Shown here one piece after another: positions 1 through 6,081 of a stretch of DNA of 9,382 nucleotides. The DNA is from an uncultured Clostridia bacterium. Its GTDB lineage: Bacteria; Bacillota; Clostridia; RGIG6154. How positions within the stretch are numbered: the stretch's first letter is position 1; the number at the start of each line of letters is the position of its first letter. A program made the position numbers and the translations under genes. Under the pieces are notes generated by a model that saw only the letters and a list, made by a program, of their open reading frames with translations, did not search any database and was not told the origin of the DNA. The stretch spans positions 1-9,382 of the forward strand of contig CAKSDT010000070.1 in assembly GCA_934446135.1 (NCBI GenBank), read 5' to 3'.

Positions 1-20
1 GGCTTTAACTTAAGTAAATA

Positions 21-638
21 CTATTTGCTGAACTGATTATTTATAGTTTCCGCAAGAAAGTCTACTGTTTTATCAACACCCAATACAGCAGAATTAATAC
101 AAAGGTCATAAGTGTCTGCATTTCCCCATGGTTTTGAAGAGTAAAAACTAAAGTAAGCACTTCTTGCCTTATCAGTCTTCTTTATAAGTGTTTCTGCACT
201 CTTAGGCGACATATCATAAAGTTTAACAATTCTTTCGATTCTTGTTTCCATCGGAGCATGAATAAATACTTTTAGATTTTCGGGATTGTCTGATAAAATT
301 TCACTTGCACATCTTCCGACAATAACCGCATTTTCTTTTGCAGCAATTTCTTTAATGAGGTTTGACTGAATTATAAATAATTTATCATTTGTTATAACAT
401 CATTTAAATAAACCGGCGATACCAGACCACCGTAATGTGCCATAGAAAGAGAATAAAGAAAACTGTTATGTTTTTCATCTGCCTGTTCAAAGAATTTTTT
501 GTTTATGCCGCTTTTGTCAGCAGCAAGTTCAAGTAGGTTTTTATCATAGTAACTGTAACCGAGTTTTTCTGAGAGTTTTTTTGCAATCTCGCTTCCGCCG
601 CTTCCGAATTGTCTGCCGATTGTAATTATCTTTTTCAT
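21..638 (-). CDS. Cytidylate kinase-like family protein (P-loop nucleotide kinase fold)
   Basis: This 205-residue protein resembles the 'cytidylate kinase-like' family (PF13189 type), soluble proteins related to CMP kinase whose substrate is mostly unproven. The N-terminal nucleotide-binding loop reads GRQFGSGGSEIA (residues 8-19). The Walker lysine of true CMP kinases is absent from this loop, which is usual for this family. Further family-like features are YYDKNLLELAA (30-40), IVGRCA (106-111), a lid-like arginine stretch DKARSAYF (156-163) and the C-terminal YDLCINSAVLG (177-187). The ATG at 638 is preceded on the minus strand by AAAGGA at about 8 nt, and by a good sigma-A promoter. The gene stands alone here, divergent from the DUF378 gene, and its downstream side is cut off by the window edge after the stop codon. 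Family membership is secure; phosphorylation of CMP is not established by the sequence, and the true cmk gene is probably elsewhere in the genome (inference). Confidence 0.85.
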   Translation of the reverse strand: MKKIITIGRQFGSGGSEIAKKLSEKLGYSYYDKNLLELAADKSGINKKFFEQADEKHNSFLYSLSMAHYGGLVSPVYLNDVITNDKLFIIQSNLIKEIAAKENAVIVGRCASEILSDNPENLKVFIHAPMETRIERIVKLYDMSPKSAETLIKKTDKARSAYFSFYSSKPWGNADTYDLCINSAVLGVDKTVDFLAETINNQFSK

Positions 639-662
639 ATTATCATTCCTTTCTGTAATTTG

Positions 663-691
663 ATTTTAGCATATATTTGTAAAAAATTCAA
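663..691 (-). promoter_or_regulatory. Sigma-A-like promoter of the cytidylate kinase-like gene
   Basis: On the minus strand TTGAAT (686-691) and TAAAAT (663-668) are separated by exactly 17 bp (669-685). This matches the sigma-A consensus TTGACA-17-TATAAT in 9 of 12 positions. It lies about 25 bp upstream of the ATG at 638, leaving a short leader with an AAAGGA ribosome binding site. The assignment is by eye. Confidence 0.6.
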
Positions 692-765
692 TCCAAAAAT
701 GTATATTTTGTTAAAAGCGGAAAATAATACTGATAAACGCAGATTTTTAATTATGCGAATACATT

Positions 766-785
766 ATATGCTGCATATTATGCAG
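766..785. repeat. Two overlapping short palindromes upstream of the DUF378 gene
   Basis: Positions 766-778 read ATATGC-T-GCATAT and 771-785 read CTGCATA-T-TATGCAG. Each is a perfect inverted repeat with a single central base, and they share 771-778, so only one could form as an RNA hairpin at a time. They end 5 bp before the ribosome binding site of the DUF378 gene. They could be an operator, a small RNA structure, or chance in AT-rich DNA. I could not identify a confident promoter for the DUF378 gene in 700-800. Confidence 0.5.
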
Positions 786-802
786 TCAGAAAGGTTGATT
801 TT

Positions 803-1027
803 ATGGATATTACCGCACTTATACTTGTTATTGTGGGAGCAGTAAACTGGGGGTTGATAGGATTTTTCGGAATTGACCTTGTAGCACTTTTGTTTGGCGG
901 ACAAACCGCAATAATAAGCAGGATTGTTTATGCACTGGTTGGAATTGCCGGTCTTTGGTGTATTACATTTTTCTTTAAAGAGAATACACTTTTACCCGGA
1001 ACTCAAAACGTTACTGTCAGGAAATAA
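803..1027 (+). CDS. DUF378 family small membrane protein (YuzA-like)
   Basis: This 74-residue protein has the DUF378 pattern: an N-terminal hydrophobic segment (about residues 4-30) containing GAVNWGLIGFFGIDLVALLFG (two motifs around NWGLIG and DLVALLFG, residues 12-32), and a second membrane segment (about 38-58) with YALVGIAGLW. The tail from residue 59 is polar. Two membrane helices are expected, which is the normal size for the family. B. subtilis YuzA is a member; I know of no established function. The ATG at 803 has AAAGG (790-794) at about 8 nt. The gene is monocistronic: it is bounded upstream by the divergent kinase-like gene and downstream by a strong terminator. Overlapping palindromes directly upstream may be regulatory. 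Family call is strong; role unknown. Confidence 0.85.
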   Translation: MDITALILVIVGAVNWGLIGFFGIDLVALLFGGQTAIISRIVYALVGIAGLWCITFFFKENTLLPGTQNVTVRK

Positions 1028-1033
1028 ACAATT

Positions 1034-1068
1034 AAAAAAATCCCCGAAAAATTTTCGGGGATTTTTTT
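1034..1068. terminator. Strong bidirectional intrinsic terminator
   Basis: Near-perfect inverted repeat ATCCCCGAAAA / TTTTCGGGGAT (1040-1050 and 1052-1062) flanked by a run of seven A (1034-1040) and seven T (1062-1068). Read in either direction it gives a GC-rich stem followed by a U tract, so it can stop both the DUF378 transcript (plus) and the converging YlbJ-like transcript (minus). The stop codon of the latter (1067-1069) lies within its edge. Confidence 0.93.
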
Positions 1069-1996
1069 ATATGATAATACTTGAAAAAATATATGTTATT
1101 ACAAAGGCACCAATTCCAAAAATAATTTTAGTTTTTCGGGATTCGTTCATATCAATTCCGCTGTCTTCGGTTCCGGCAGATGCCTGAAAGAACACTGAAA
1201 GACCTGAAAAGCCGAGAAAGAAAGATATTAATGCGAGTTTCAATTGATGTGATATATTAAGCGAAGCAAGATACTTAATCCCGGATGAAATTTCGGCAAG
1301 ACTGCAGATTGCACCCCTTGCAAAATTGCCGAGAGGTAAGAGCTTGCAAATTATTTCGGATATGACACAAAAAAACATTATGTAACCGGTTACGCACAGA
1401 CAGGCAATACAACTGTCTGTTACAGATTTTGTAAATGCAAAGGGAGTTTTATTCCCATTGCTCTGCTTTGAGAGTTGAGGACCATAAGAGGTTCTTTTTA
1501 ATAATGCTGTTATAATTGCAGATATGATATGGACCAAGTATAAAAAATAACCCAATCTTTCATTGTTTAAAATACAAATCCCTATAGTGCCGATTATAAA
1601 TACAGGACTTGCATTATTACAAAATCCGATCATATGTGAAGCATTTTCGCGGCTTATTGTTTTACTTTTGGTGAGACTTCCTAATGTGTATGCCCCGATA
1701 GGGTATCCGCTTATTATACCGATTATGAAAGGAAATGAACCTCCGCACGGAAAATTAAATAATTTCTTAAAAATAAAATCTGTCTTTTCTGAAATTTTTG
1801 CAGCAATTCCCGAGTACATAAGATATTTTGAGATTACCATAAAAGGGAATATTGCAGGCAAAACATTTACGGCAGATAAATACAGCCCGTCCTTTGAGGC
1901 GGTTATGGCAAGGTCCGGATAAATCAGAAGAACATAAATAAATGTGAGACTGATAATTAATTTATAGCATTGGTGAATTTTAAATGTTTTTATCAT
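1067..1996 (-). CDS. ylbJ: YlbJ-like sporulation integral membrane protein (Gate/nucleoside-recognition family)
   Basis: A hydrophobic protein of 309 residues with about eight predicted membrane stretches (about 10-30, 40-62, 85-105, 130-145, 148-168, 195-218, 252-272, 290-309). Motifs typical of YlbJ are LPAIFPFMVIS (46-56), GIISGYPIGA (93-102), CNNASPVFIIGT (126-137) and a late FLGFSGLSVFFQ (260-271). In B. subtilis YlbJ is made in the mother cell under sigma-E and is needed for proper spore formation; what it moves is not settled to my knowledge. At 309 residues it is shorter than the Bacillus protein (about 400). I chose the ATG at 1996 because AAAGGG (2005-2010) sits 8 nt upstream; an in-frame ATG at 2017 would add seven residues but has no ribosome binding site. 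It is divergent from yqfC, another sporulation gene, which supports the call. The exact orthology is less certain than the family. Confidence 0.82.
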   Translation of the reverse strand: MIKTFKIHQCYKLIISLTFIYVLLIYPDLAITASKDGLYLSAVNVLPAIFPFMVISKYLMYSGIAAKISEKTDFIFKKLFNFPCGGSFPFIIGIISGYPIGAYTLGSLTKSKTISRENASHMIGFCNNASPVFIIGTIGICILNNERLGYFLYLVHIISAIITALLKRTSYGPQLSKQSNGNKTPFAFTKSVTDSCIACLCVTGYIMFFCVISEIICKLLPLGNFARGAICSLAEISSGIKYLASLNISHQLKLALISFFLGFSGLSVFFQASAGTEDSGIDMNESRKTKIIFGIGAFVITYIFSSIII

Positions 1997-2004
1997 TAAT
2001 AAGA

Positions 2005-2010
2005 CCCTTT
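2005..2010 (-). promoter_or_regulatory. Ribosome binding site deciding the ylbJ-like start
   Basis: On the minus strand AAAGGG is followed by 8 nt and then the ATG at 1996. The alternative ATG at 2017 is preceded only by AT-rich sequence with no purine-rich site, so the shorter protein is preferred. Confidence 0.65.
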
Positions 2011-2013
2011 CGT

Positions 2014-2042
2014 TCATAATGGCACTTTTTATAAAATATATT
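2014..2042 (+). promoter_or_regulatory. Possible sigma-E promoter of yqfC-yqfD
   Basis: TCATAAT (2014-2020, within GTTCATAAT) resembles the sigma-E -35 element. After 14 bp comes AATATATT (2035-2042), close to the -10 consensus CATAnAnT. Transcription would start near 2050, about 30 nt before the GTG of yqfC and upstream of its ribosome binding site. The yqfCD genes are sigma-E-dependent in B. subtilis, which makes this plausible. In such AT-rich DNA, the match alone is weak. Confidence 0.42.
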
Positions 2043-2063
2043 TAGATAGAAATATTTTTATAA
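2035..2063 (-). promoter_or_regulatory. Possible divergent sporulation promoter of the ylbJ-like gene
   Basis: AATATATT (2035-2042) is its own reverse complement, so it can also be read as a -10 on the minus strand. Fourteen bp away is TTATAAA (minus strand, 2057-2063), a partial match to a sigma-E -35. The start site would lie near 2027, upstream of the preferred ylbJ ribosome binding site. This is tentative, resting on one imperfect match. Confidence 0.25.
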
Positions 2064-2080
2064 CCAAAAGGAGAATAAAT

Positions 2081-2332
2081 GTGGAGTACAATCAACTTAC
2101 TTCTGTTTCGGAAAAGGTGTCGATAAACAGTCCAAAAATAACAGTGTATTCAAATACCAGAATGTTTATTGAGAATTTCAAGGGTGTTGTTTATTATTCA
2201 AAGACAAAAATAGAAATCAATACCCACGATTTTCTTATAACAATAACCGGTGAAGATTTAGTTATAAAGTATATGACAAAGGATGAACTTGAAATAGACG
2301 GCGGACTGCTTACGGTAAATTTTGACAAATAG
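2081..2332 (+). CDS. yqfC: Sporulation protein YqfC (YabP/YqfC family)
   Basis: An 83-residue protein of the YabP/YqfC family. The core I(T/K)VYSNTRMFIENFKGVVYYS (residues 21-40) and the following segment with INTHDFLITITGEDLVIKYMT (47-67, shown as its key parts INTHDFLITI and GEDLVIKYMT) match the family pattern of a small beta-rich domain ending in a short hydrophobic strand. No membrane segment is obvious. In B. subtilis it is expressed in the mother cell during sporulation; its molecular role is unknown. The start is GTG at 2081, with AAAAGGAG (2066-2073) 7 nt upstream. An ATG at 2079 overlaps this GTG but is in another frame and stops after 15 codons. The stop codon overlaps the ribosome binding site of yqfD, and the pair is almost certainly co-transcribed and probably co-translated. 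Confidence 0.88.
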   Translation: MEYNQLTSVSEKVSINSPKITVYSNTRMFIENFKGVVYYSKTKIEINTHDFLITITGEDLVIKYMTKDELEIDGGLLTVNFDK

Positions 2333-2341
2333 GAGGAAAAA

Positions 2342-3487
2342 ATGTTATTTTGGCTATTTTATTTTTTAAAAGGATATGTTATAATAAAAGTGGTAGGCAG
2401 TTTTCCTGAAAAATTTTTGAATCTTGCATCAAGACAAAATGTTTATATATGGGACATTGAAAAAAAAGATGAAGAAACTTTAATATTAAAGATTTCTGTA
2501 AAGGGCTTTTTTAAACTTAAAAATGTTGCATGGAAAACAGGCTGCAGAGTTTCAATTTTGAGAAAAAGCGGTGCAGTCTTTATTTCTAAAAAGTATAGAA
2601 AAAGAAACTGCTTCCTAATAGGGATATTGCTTTTTATTGCTACAACGGTTATATTTCCGATGTTTTTGTGGGAAATTGATGTAACAGGCAATGACAGAAT
2701 ACCGAAAGAACTTATTTATGCTCAACTTTCAGAAAACGGACTTAAGACCGGAACACCAATCTCCAAAATTGATGTTGATCTTATTACAGATAAAATGGAG
2801 GAGTGTAATCCTGACATATCATGGATTATAATTAATATAAAGGGTATTAAGGCAAAGGTTGAAATAAGGGAAACTACACCTGTTCCTGAGATTACGGACC
2901 CAAATACACCCTGTAATATTGTTGCATCAAAGGACGGTGTTATAGAGGACTATTATTTGAGAAAAGGATTTAAGGCTGCTGAAAGGGGACAGACAGTTAA
3001 GAAGGGTGATTTGTTAATAAGCGGAGTGAATGAGTTTACCGACGGAATCAAGTATGAAAACTCGGATGGCGATATAACTATAAGAGTCTGGTATGAACAG
3101 ACCTTTGTTCAGCCGCTCAACATAAGTGAAAGAGTATATACGGGGAAAACCCAAACAAGATTTTTTGTAAATCTATTTGGAAATGAACTTAACCCGATGT
3201 TTTTCATAAAAACTTATGATGATTATGATACTGATATTGTGTCTTTAAATCCGTTTATAAAAAAGGTTACTTACAAAGAGGTTATAACAAAGAAAAAGAA
3301 ATTGACCCATAAAGAGGCTCTCGAAAAAGGTAAAAATGAAATAATAAAATCTGTAAACTCCGTTATGAAGGACGGAAAAATTGATAAAGCCGAGTACGAC
3401 TGCAAAGACTCAGGTGACGAACTAATTATAAATGCTGAAATAGAAACTGTTGAGAAGGCTGTTGAAAAAGTTTTAATCAACAAATGA
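2342..3487 (+). CDS. yqfD: Sporulation protein YqfD
   Basis: A 381-residue membrane-anchored sporulation protein of the YqfD family, whose partner YqfC is encoded 9 bp upstream. A cytoplasmic N-terminal region (1-85, ending in the basic KKYRKRN) is followed by a single transmembrane helix (about 90-110). Next comes a segment EIDVTGNDRIPKELI (111-125) through VEIRE (173-177), which by eye resembles the POTRA domain of FtsQ/DivIB. Residues 193-228 (IVASKDGVIEDYYLRKG...GQTVKKGDLLISG) look like a biotinyl-lipoyl-like hammerhead as found in HlyD-type adaptors. The C-terminal part (about 230-381) is charged, with a lysine-rich region at 307-330. Start: AGGAGG (2331-2336) 5 nt before the ATG. In Bacillus it is transcribed with yqfC under sigma-E; its mechanism is unknown. 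The POTRA and hammerhead assignments are my inference from pattern. Confidence 0.9.
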   Translation: MLFWLFYFLKGYVIIKVVGSFPEKFLNLASRQNVYIWDIEKKDEETLILKISVKGFFKLKNVAWKTGCRVSILRKSGAVFISKKYRKRNCFLIGILLFIATTVIFPMFLWEIDVTGNDRIPKELIYAQLSENGLKTGTPISKIDVDLITDKMEECNPDISWIIINIKGIKAKVEIRETTPVPEITDPNTPCNIVASKDGVIEDYYLRKGFKAAERGQTVKKGDLLISGVNEFTDGIKYENSDGDITIRVWYEQTFVQPLNISERVYTGKTQTRFFVNLFGNELNPMFFIKTYDDYDTDIVSLNPFIKKVTYKEVITKKKKLTHKEALEKGKNEIIKSVNSVMKDGKIDKAEYDCKDSGDELIINAEIETVEKAVEKVLINK

Positions 3488-3500
3488 AAGGATTGACTTT

Positions 3501-4469
3501 ATGGAAAGAATTGTTGAAATTGCAAGGCCGGAAATACTTTCCAATGTTTTTGGAAATTTTGATGAAAATATAAAACTCGTCGAGAAAAATTACAATGTTA
3601 AAATAGTCGGAAGAAATGAAATGATCAAAATTTCCGGGACGGAAAAAGATACGGAATATGCGTTGAGAACTATAGAATCAATGGTCAAGATTGCTGAAGG
3701 TGGCGAGGAAATTCTGCCACAGAAGGTAAATTATCTTATGTCTATGGTATTTGAAGGAAGTGAGGAAAGTGTCGTTAAACTTTCTTCTTCCGCGGTTTGT
3801 GTAACTGCTAACGGAAAAGTGATAAAGGCCAAGACAATAGGCCAGGCAAACTATATAGAAAGTATTGCAAAAAATACGATAGTCTTCGGGATAGGTCCTG
3901 CCGGAACAGGAAAGACATATCTGGCAGTTGCGGCAGCAGTAAACGAACTCAGAAATAAAAATGTAAACAGAATAATTTTAACAAGACCTGCAATAGAAGC
4001 AGGTGAAAAACTCGGATTTTTACCCGGCGACCTTCAAAATAAAGTTGACCCGTATTTAAGACCGCTTTATGATGCACTTCATGATATGTTAGGGGCAGAC
4101 ACATGTGCTTCGTACCTTGAAAAGGGGATAATTGAGGTCGCACCTCTTGCATATATGAGGGGAAGGACCCTGGACGATAGTTTTATAATTTTAGATGAAG
4201 CTCAAAACACAACGAGCGAACAGATGAAAATGTTTCTTACAAGAATAGGATTTTCTTCAAAGGCGGTTGTTACAGGGGATATAACCCAAATAGATCTGCC
4301 GAGAGATAAGTATTCGGGCCTTAAGGAAATACAAAAAGTGCTGAAGGACATTGACGGTATCGATATATGTTACCTTACACAAAAAGATGTTGTGCGTCAT
4401 CCTTTGGTACAAAAAATAATAATGGCATACGAAAAGCATTATAAAGAAATGAAGAAGGATAAAGAATAA
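3501..4469 (+). CDS. phoH: PhoH family ATPase (PhoH-like protein)
   Basis: A 322-residue soluble protein with the usual PhoH length and plan. The N-terminal part (1-110) contains a small KH-like region (about 27-65, NVKIVGRNEMIKISG). The ATPase core follows, with Walker A GPAGTGKT (132-139), the family segment LTRPAIEAGEKLGFLPGDL (160-178), a Walker B strand FIILDEAQN (228-236) and a sensor-like VTGDITQIDLP (257-267). The protein ends in KDVVRHPLVQKII (295-307). PhoH proteins resemble helicase superfamily ATPases and are suspected to act on RNA; the name comes from phosphate-starvation induction in E. coli. It lies 13 bp after yqfD, with AAAGGA as a ribosome binding site, and 1 bp before ybeY, the common pairing that suggests a role in RNA metabolism. 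No truncation or missing motif is seen. Confidence 0.95.
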   Translation: MERIVEIARPEILSNVFGNFDENIKLVEKNYNVKIVGRNEMIKISGTEKDTEYALRTIESMVKIAEGGEEILPQKVNYLMSMVFEGSEESVVKLSSSAVCVTANGKVIKAKTIGQANYIESIAKNTIVFGIGPAGTGKTYLAVAAAVNELRNKNVNRIILTRPAIEAGEKLGFLPGDLQNKVDPYLRPLYDALHDMLGADTCASYLEKGIIEVAPLAYMRGRTLDDSFIILDEAQNTTSEQMKMFLTRIGFSSKAVVTGDITQIDLPRDKYSGLKEIQKVLKDIDGIDICYLTQKDVVRHPLVQKIIMAYEKHYKEMKKDKE

Positions 4470-4470
4470 T

Positions 4471-4965
4471 ATGGAGTTAAACATTGAAATAAACAATCAG
4501 CAAGAAAAAGAAGATGTGACCGAAGAACTTGAAAATGTGATATTTGATGCAGCAAATATGACAGCGAAGGAATTTAATATACAGACTCAACTTGAAGTTT
4601 CTGTTACATTTACAGATAATGAAGGAATAAGAATAATCAACAATGAATTCAGAAATTTTGACAGAGAAACAGATGTTTTATCGTTTCCTCAGTTGGAATA
4701 TGAAATGCCCGGGGTCATAGCGGAAGAATACTTGCCTAAAGAAGGCGAGTATCCGTCTGTAGTTTTTGGAGATATTGTGCTCAGCCTTGAAAAAGCAAGA
4801 AGTCAGGCTGAGGAATACGGACATTCTTTTTTCAGGGAAGTTGGGTATTTAACAGTTCACTCAATGCTTCATCTTTTTGGATTTGACCATATGGATGATA
4901 ATGATAAAAAAATAATGCGTGATAAAGAGGAAAAAATAATGAATAAGATCGGACTTACGAGGTAG
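4471..4965 (+). CDS. ybeY: Endoribonuclease YbeY (rRNA maturation factor)
   Basis: A 164-residue metal-dependent endoribonuclease of the UPF0054 family, acting in 16S rRNA 3'-end maturation and ribosome quality control in the cytoplasm. The zinc site is the classic H-x3-H-x5-H motif in HSMLHLFGFDH (His130, His134, His140). The conserved substrate-side segment NNEFRNFDRETDVLSFP (57-73) includes the invariant arginine (Arg61). The strand VFGDIVLSLEKA (98-109) is also typical. The ATG is 1 bp after the phoH stop codon, with AAGGAT about 10 nt upstream inside phoH, implying translational coupling. The following era gene starts 4 bp after its stop. In Bacillus, a pgpH-like gene precedes ybeY and dgkA and cdd follow it; none is present here. 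The length is normal and all catalytic residues are in place. Confidence 0.96.
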   Translation: MELNIEINNQQEKEDVTEELENVIFDAANMTAKEFNIQTQLEVSVTFTDNEGIRIINNEFRNFDRETDVLSFPQLEYEMPGVIAEEYLPKEGEYPSVVFGDIVLSLEKARSQAEEYGHSFFREVGYLTVHSMLHLFGFDHMDDNDKKIMRDKEEKIMNKIGLTR

Positions 4966-4969
4966 AAAA

Positions 4970-5854
4970 ATGAAATCAGGATTTATAACAATAGCAGGAC
5001 GCCCCAATGCAGGAAAATCAACTTTGTTAAACGGAATTACGGGAGAAAAAATTGCAGCAGTTTCGGCAAAACCCCAGACAACCAGAAACTCAATTATAGG
5101 AATAGTCACGGATAATGACTGTCAGATGGTATTTATAGACACGCCCGGTATTCATAATCCCAAGAATAAGTTGGGGGAATTTATGATAAAAAAGGTGGAC
5201 GAGTCTATAAAGTCTGTTGATGTAATCGTAATGATGGCAGATGTCGGAGACAAACTCGATGAAAATGTAAAAATTGCAGAAAGTTTAAGCAGGAGCGGTA
5301 TACCGTTGGTCCTTGCAATTAATAAGATAGACACAGTGCCGAAAGAAAAAATACTTGAGGTAATTTCAGTTTTGTCCGAAAAGGCAAATTTTGAGGAAAT
5401 TATACCGATAAGTGCCAAAAACGGAGACGGCGTTGATATAGTGGTGACAGAAATCAAAAAAAGGCTTCCTGAAGGTCCTATGTATTTTCCCGAGGATTAT
5501 GTTACCGACCAGCCCGAAAAACAGATAGCGGCAGAAATTATAAGGGAAAAAGCACTATGGAATCTTGATAAGGAAGTTCCCCACGGCATTGCGGTTGAAA
5601 TTGAAAGTTTCAAAGAGCAGGAAAACGGAACAGTAAAAATAACAGCAGCAATTTATTGCGAAAAAAAATCACACAAGGGCATAATAATAGGCAAAAACGG
5701 TGCAATGCTTAAAAAAATCGGACAAGCGGCAAGACTTGATATCGAAAAATTTCTTAATGCCAAAGTTTACCTGGAACTTTGGGTAAAAATCAAGGAAGAT
5801 TGGCGTAATTCGGACTTTATGCTCAAAAACTTTGGCTTTAAAAATGACAATTAA
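4970..5854 (+). CDS. era: GTPase Era
   Basis: A 294-residue GTPase that binds the 3' end of 16S rRNA and assists 30S subunit assembly, peripherally associated with the membrane in many species. The G motifs are all present: G1 GRPNAGKST (10-18), the switch region PQTTRN with the effector threonines (35-40), G3 DTPG (57-60), G4 NKID (118-121) and G5 SAK (148-150). The C-terminal KH domain carries GIIIGKNGAMLKKIG (237-251) with its GKNG RNA-binding loop, and ends in the Era-typical LWVKIKEDWRN (270-280) and FGF. The length is standard. GAGGT (4959-4963), overlapping the ybeY stop codon, lies 6 nt before the ATG. Placement beside ybeY fits a shared role in small-subunit rRNA maturation. Confidence 0.97.
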   Translation: MKSGFITIAGRPNAGKSTLLNGITGEKIAAVSAKPQTTRNSIIGIVTDNDCQMVFIDTPGIHNPKNKLGEFMIKKVDESIKSVDVIVMMADVGDKLDENVKIAESLSRSGIPLVLAINKIDTVPKEKILEVISVLSEKANFEEIIPISAKNGDGVDIVVTEIKKRLPEGPMYFPEDYVTDQPEKQIAAEIIREKALWNLDKEVPHGIAVEIESFKEQENGTVKITAAIYCEKKSHKGIIIGKNGAMLKKIGQAARLDIEKFLNAKVYLELWVKIKEDWRNSDFMLKNFGFKNDN

Positions 5855-5860
5855 CAATAA

Positions 5861-5889
5861 TTGACAGAATTATTTACACTTCGTAAATC
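5861..5889 (+). promoter_or_regulatory. Possible weak promoter with internal hairpin upstream of yqzL-recO
   Basis: A perfect TTGACA (5861-5866) lies just after the era stop codon. At 17 bp spacing the -10 would be TAAATC (5884-5889), a poor match to TATAAT. A perfect inverted repeat ATTTAC-5 nt-GTAAAT (5872-5877 and 5883-5888) fills the spacer and overlaps the -10. This may be a weak internal promoter with an operator, or chance; yqzL and recO can also be expressed by read-through from era. Confidence 0.3.
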
Positions 5890-5913
5890 AAACTATTTTA
5901 TGAGGTGAGCAAT

Positions 5914-6081
5914 TTGAAAGATGCAAAACAAAACGCATATTGGTATCTGTTTGAAGAAACAGGAGATATAGAGGCGTATCTTTTATACAGGAATTATCAA
6001 AAAGAGCATAATGAGGAATACGCATCTGACAGTAAGGAAGAAATTTATGGTGGAAAAAGTGACGGGAATAGTAATCCGTGA
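5914..6081 (+). CDS. yqzL: YqzL-like small protein
   Basis: A 55-residue protein starting with TTG at 5914 (read as Met), preceded by GAGGTGAG (5902-5909). The N-terminal part YWYLFEETGDIEAYLLYRNY (residues 9-28) matches the small YqzL family, whose members read like 'W..F..TG.I..YLL', and lies exactly where Bacillus encodes yqzL, between era and recO. The function is unknown to me. The C-terminal half is polar and acidic, then glycine/serine-rich, and looks unstructured. The last 35 nt overlap the start of recO in another frame, and the recO ribosome binding site lies inside this gene, so the two are probably translationally coupled. It is easily overlooked because it is short and has a TTG start. 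An ATG-initiated alternative does not exist within the conserved part. Confidence 0.75.
   Translation: MKDAKQNAYWYLFEETGDIEAYLLYRNYQKEHNEEYASDSKEEIYGGKSDGNSNP
6034..6040 (+). promoter_or_regulatory. Ribosome binding site deciding the recO start
   Basis: AAGGAAG is followed by 6 nt and the ATG at 6047. An upstream in-frame ATG at 6011 would add 12 residues with a charged, non-conserved sequence and has no comparable site, so 6047 is preferred; RecO proteins typically begin a few residues before the first OB-fold strand, as here. Confidence 0.7.

Noticed and set aside
609..845. A 78-codon plus-strand open frame before and into the DUF378 gene
   Set aside because: It starts inside the divergent kinase-like gene, crosses that gene's promoter, has no ribosome binding site and shows no protein-like pattern. 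It overlaps DUF378 in another frame.
1563..1922. A 119-codon plus-strand open frame antisense to the ylbJ-like gene
   Set aside because: The minus strand has clear YlbJ motifs (SGYPIGA, CNNASPVF) over this same interval; the plus frame has no start signals or family pattern.
2079..2126. ATG overlapping the GTG start of yqfC (ATGTG)
   Set aside because: The ATG opens a different frame that ends after 15 codons, while the GTG frame encodes the full YqfC-like protein with a well-spaced AAAAGGAG.
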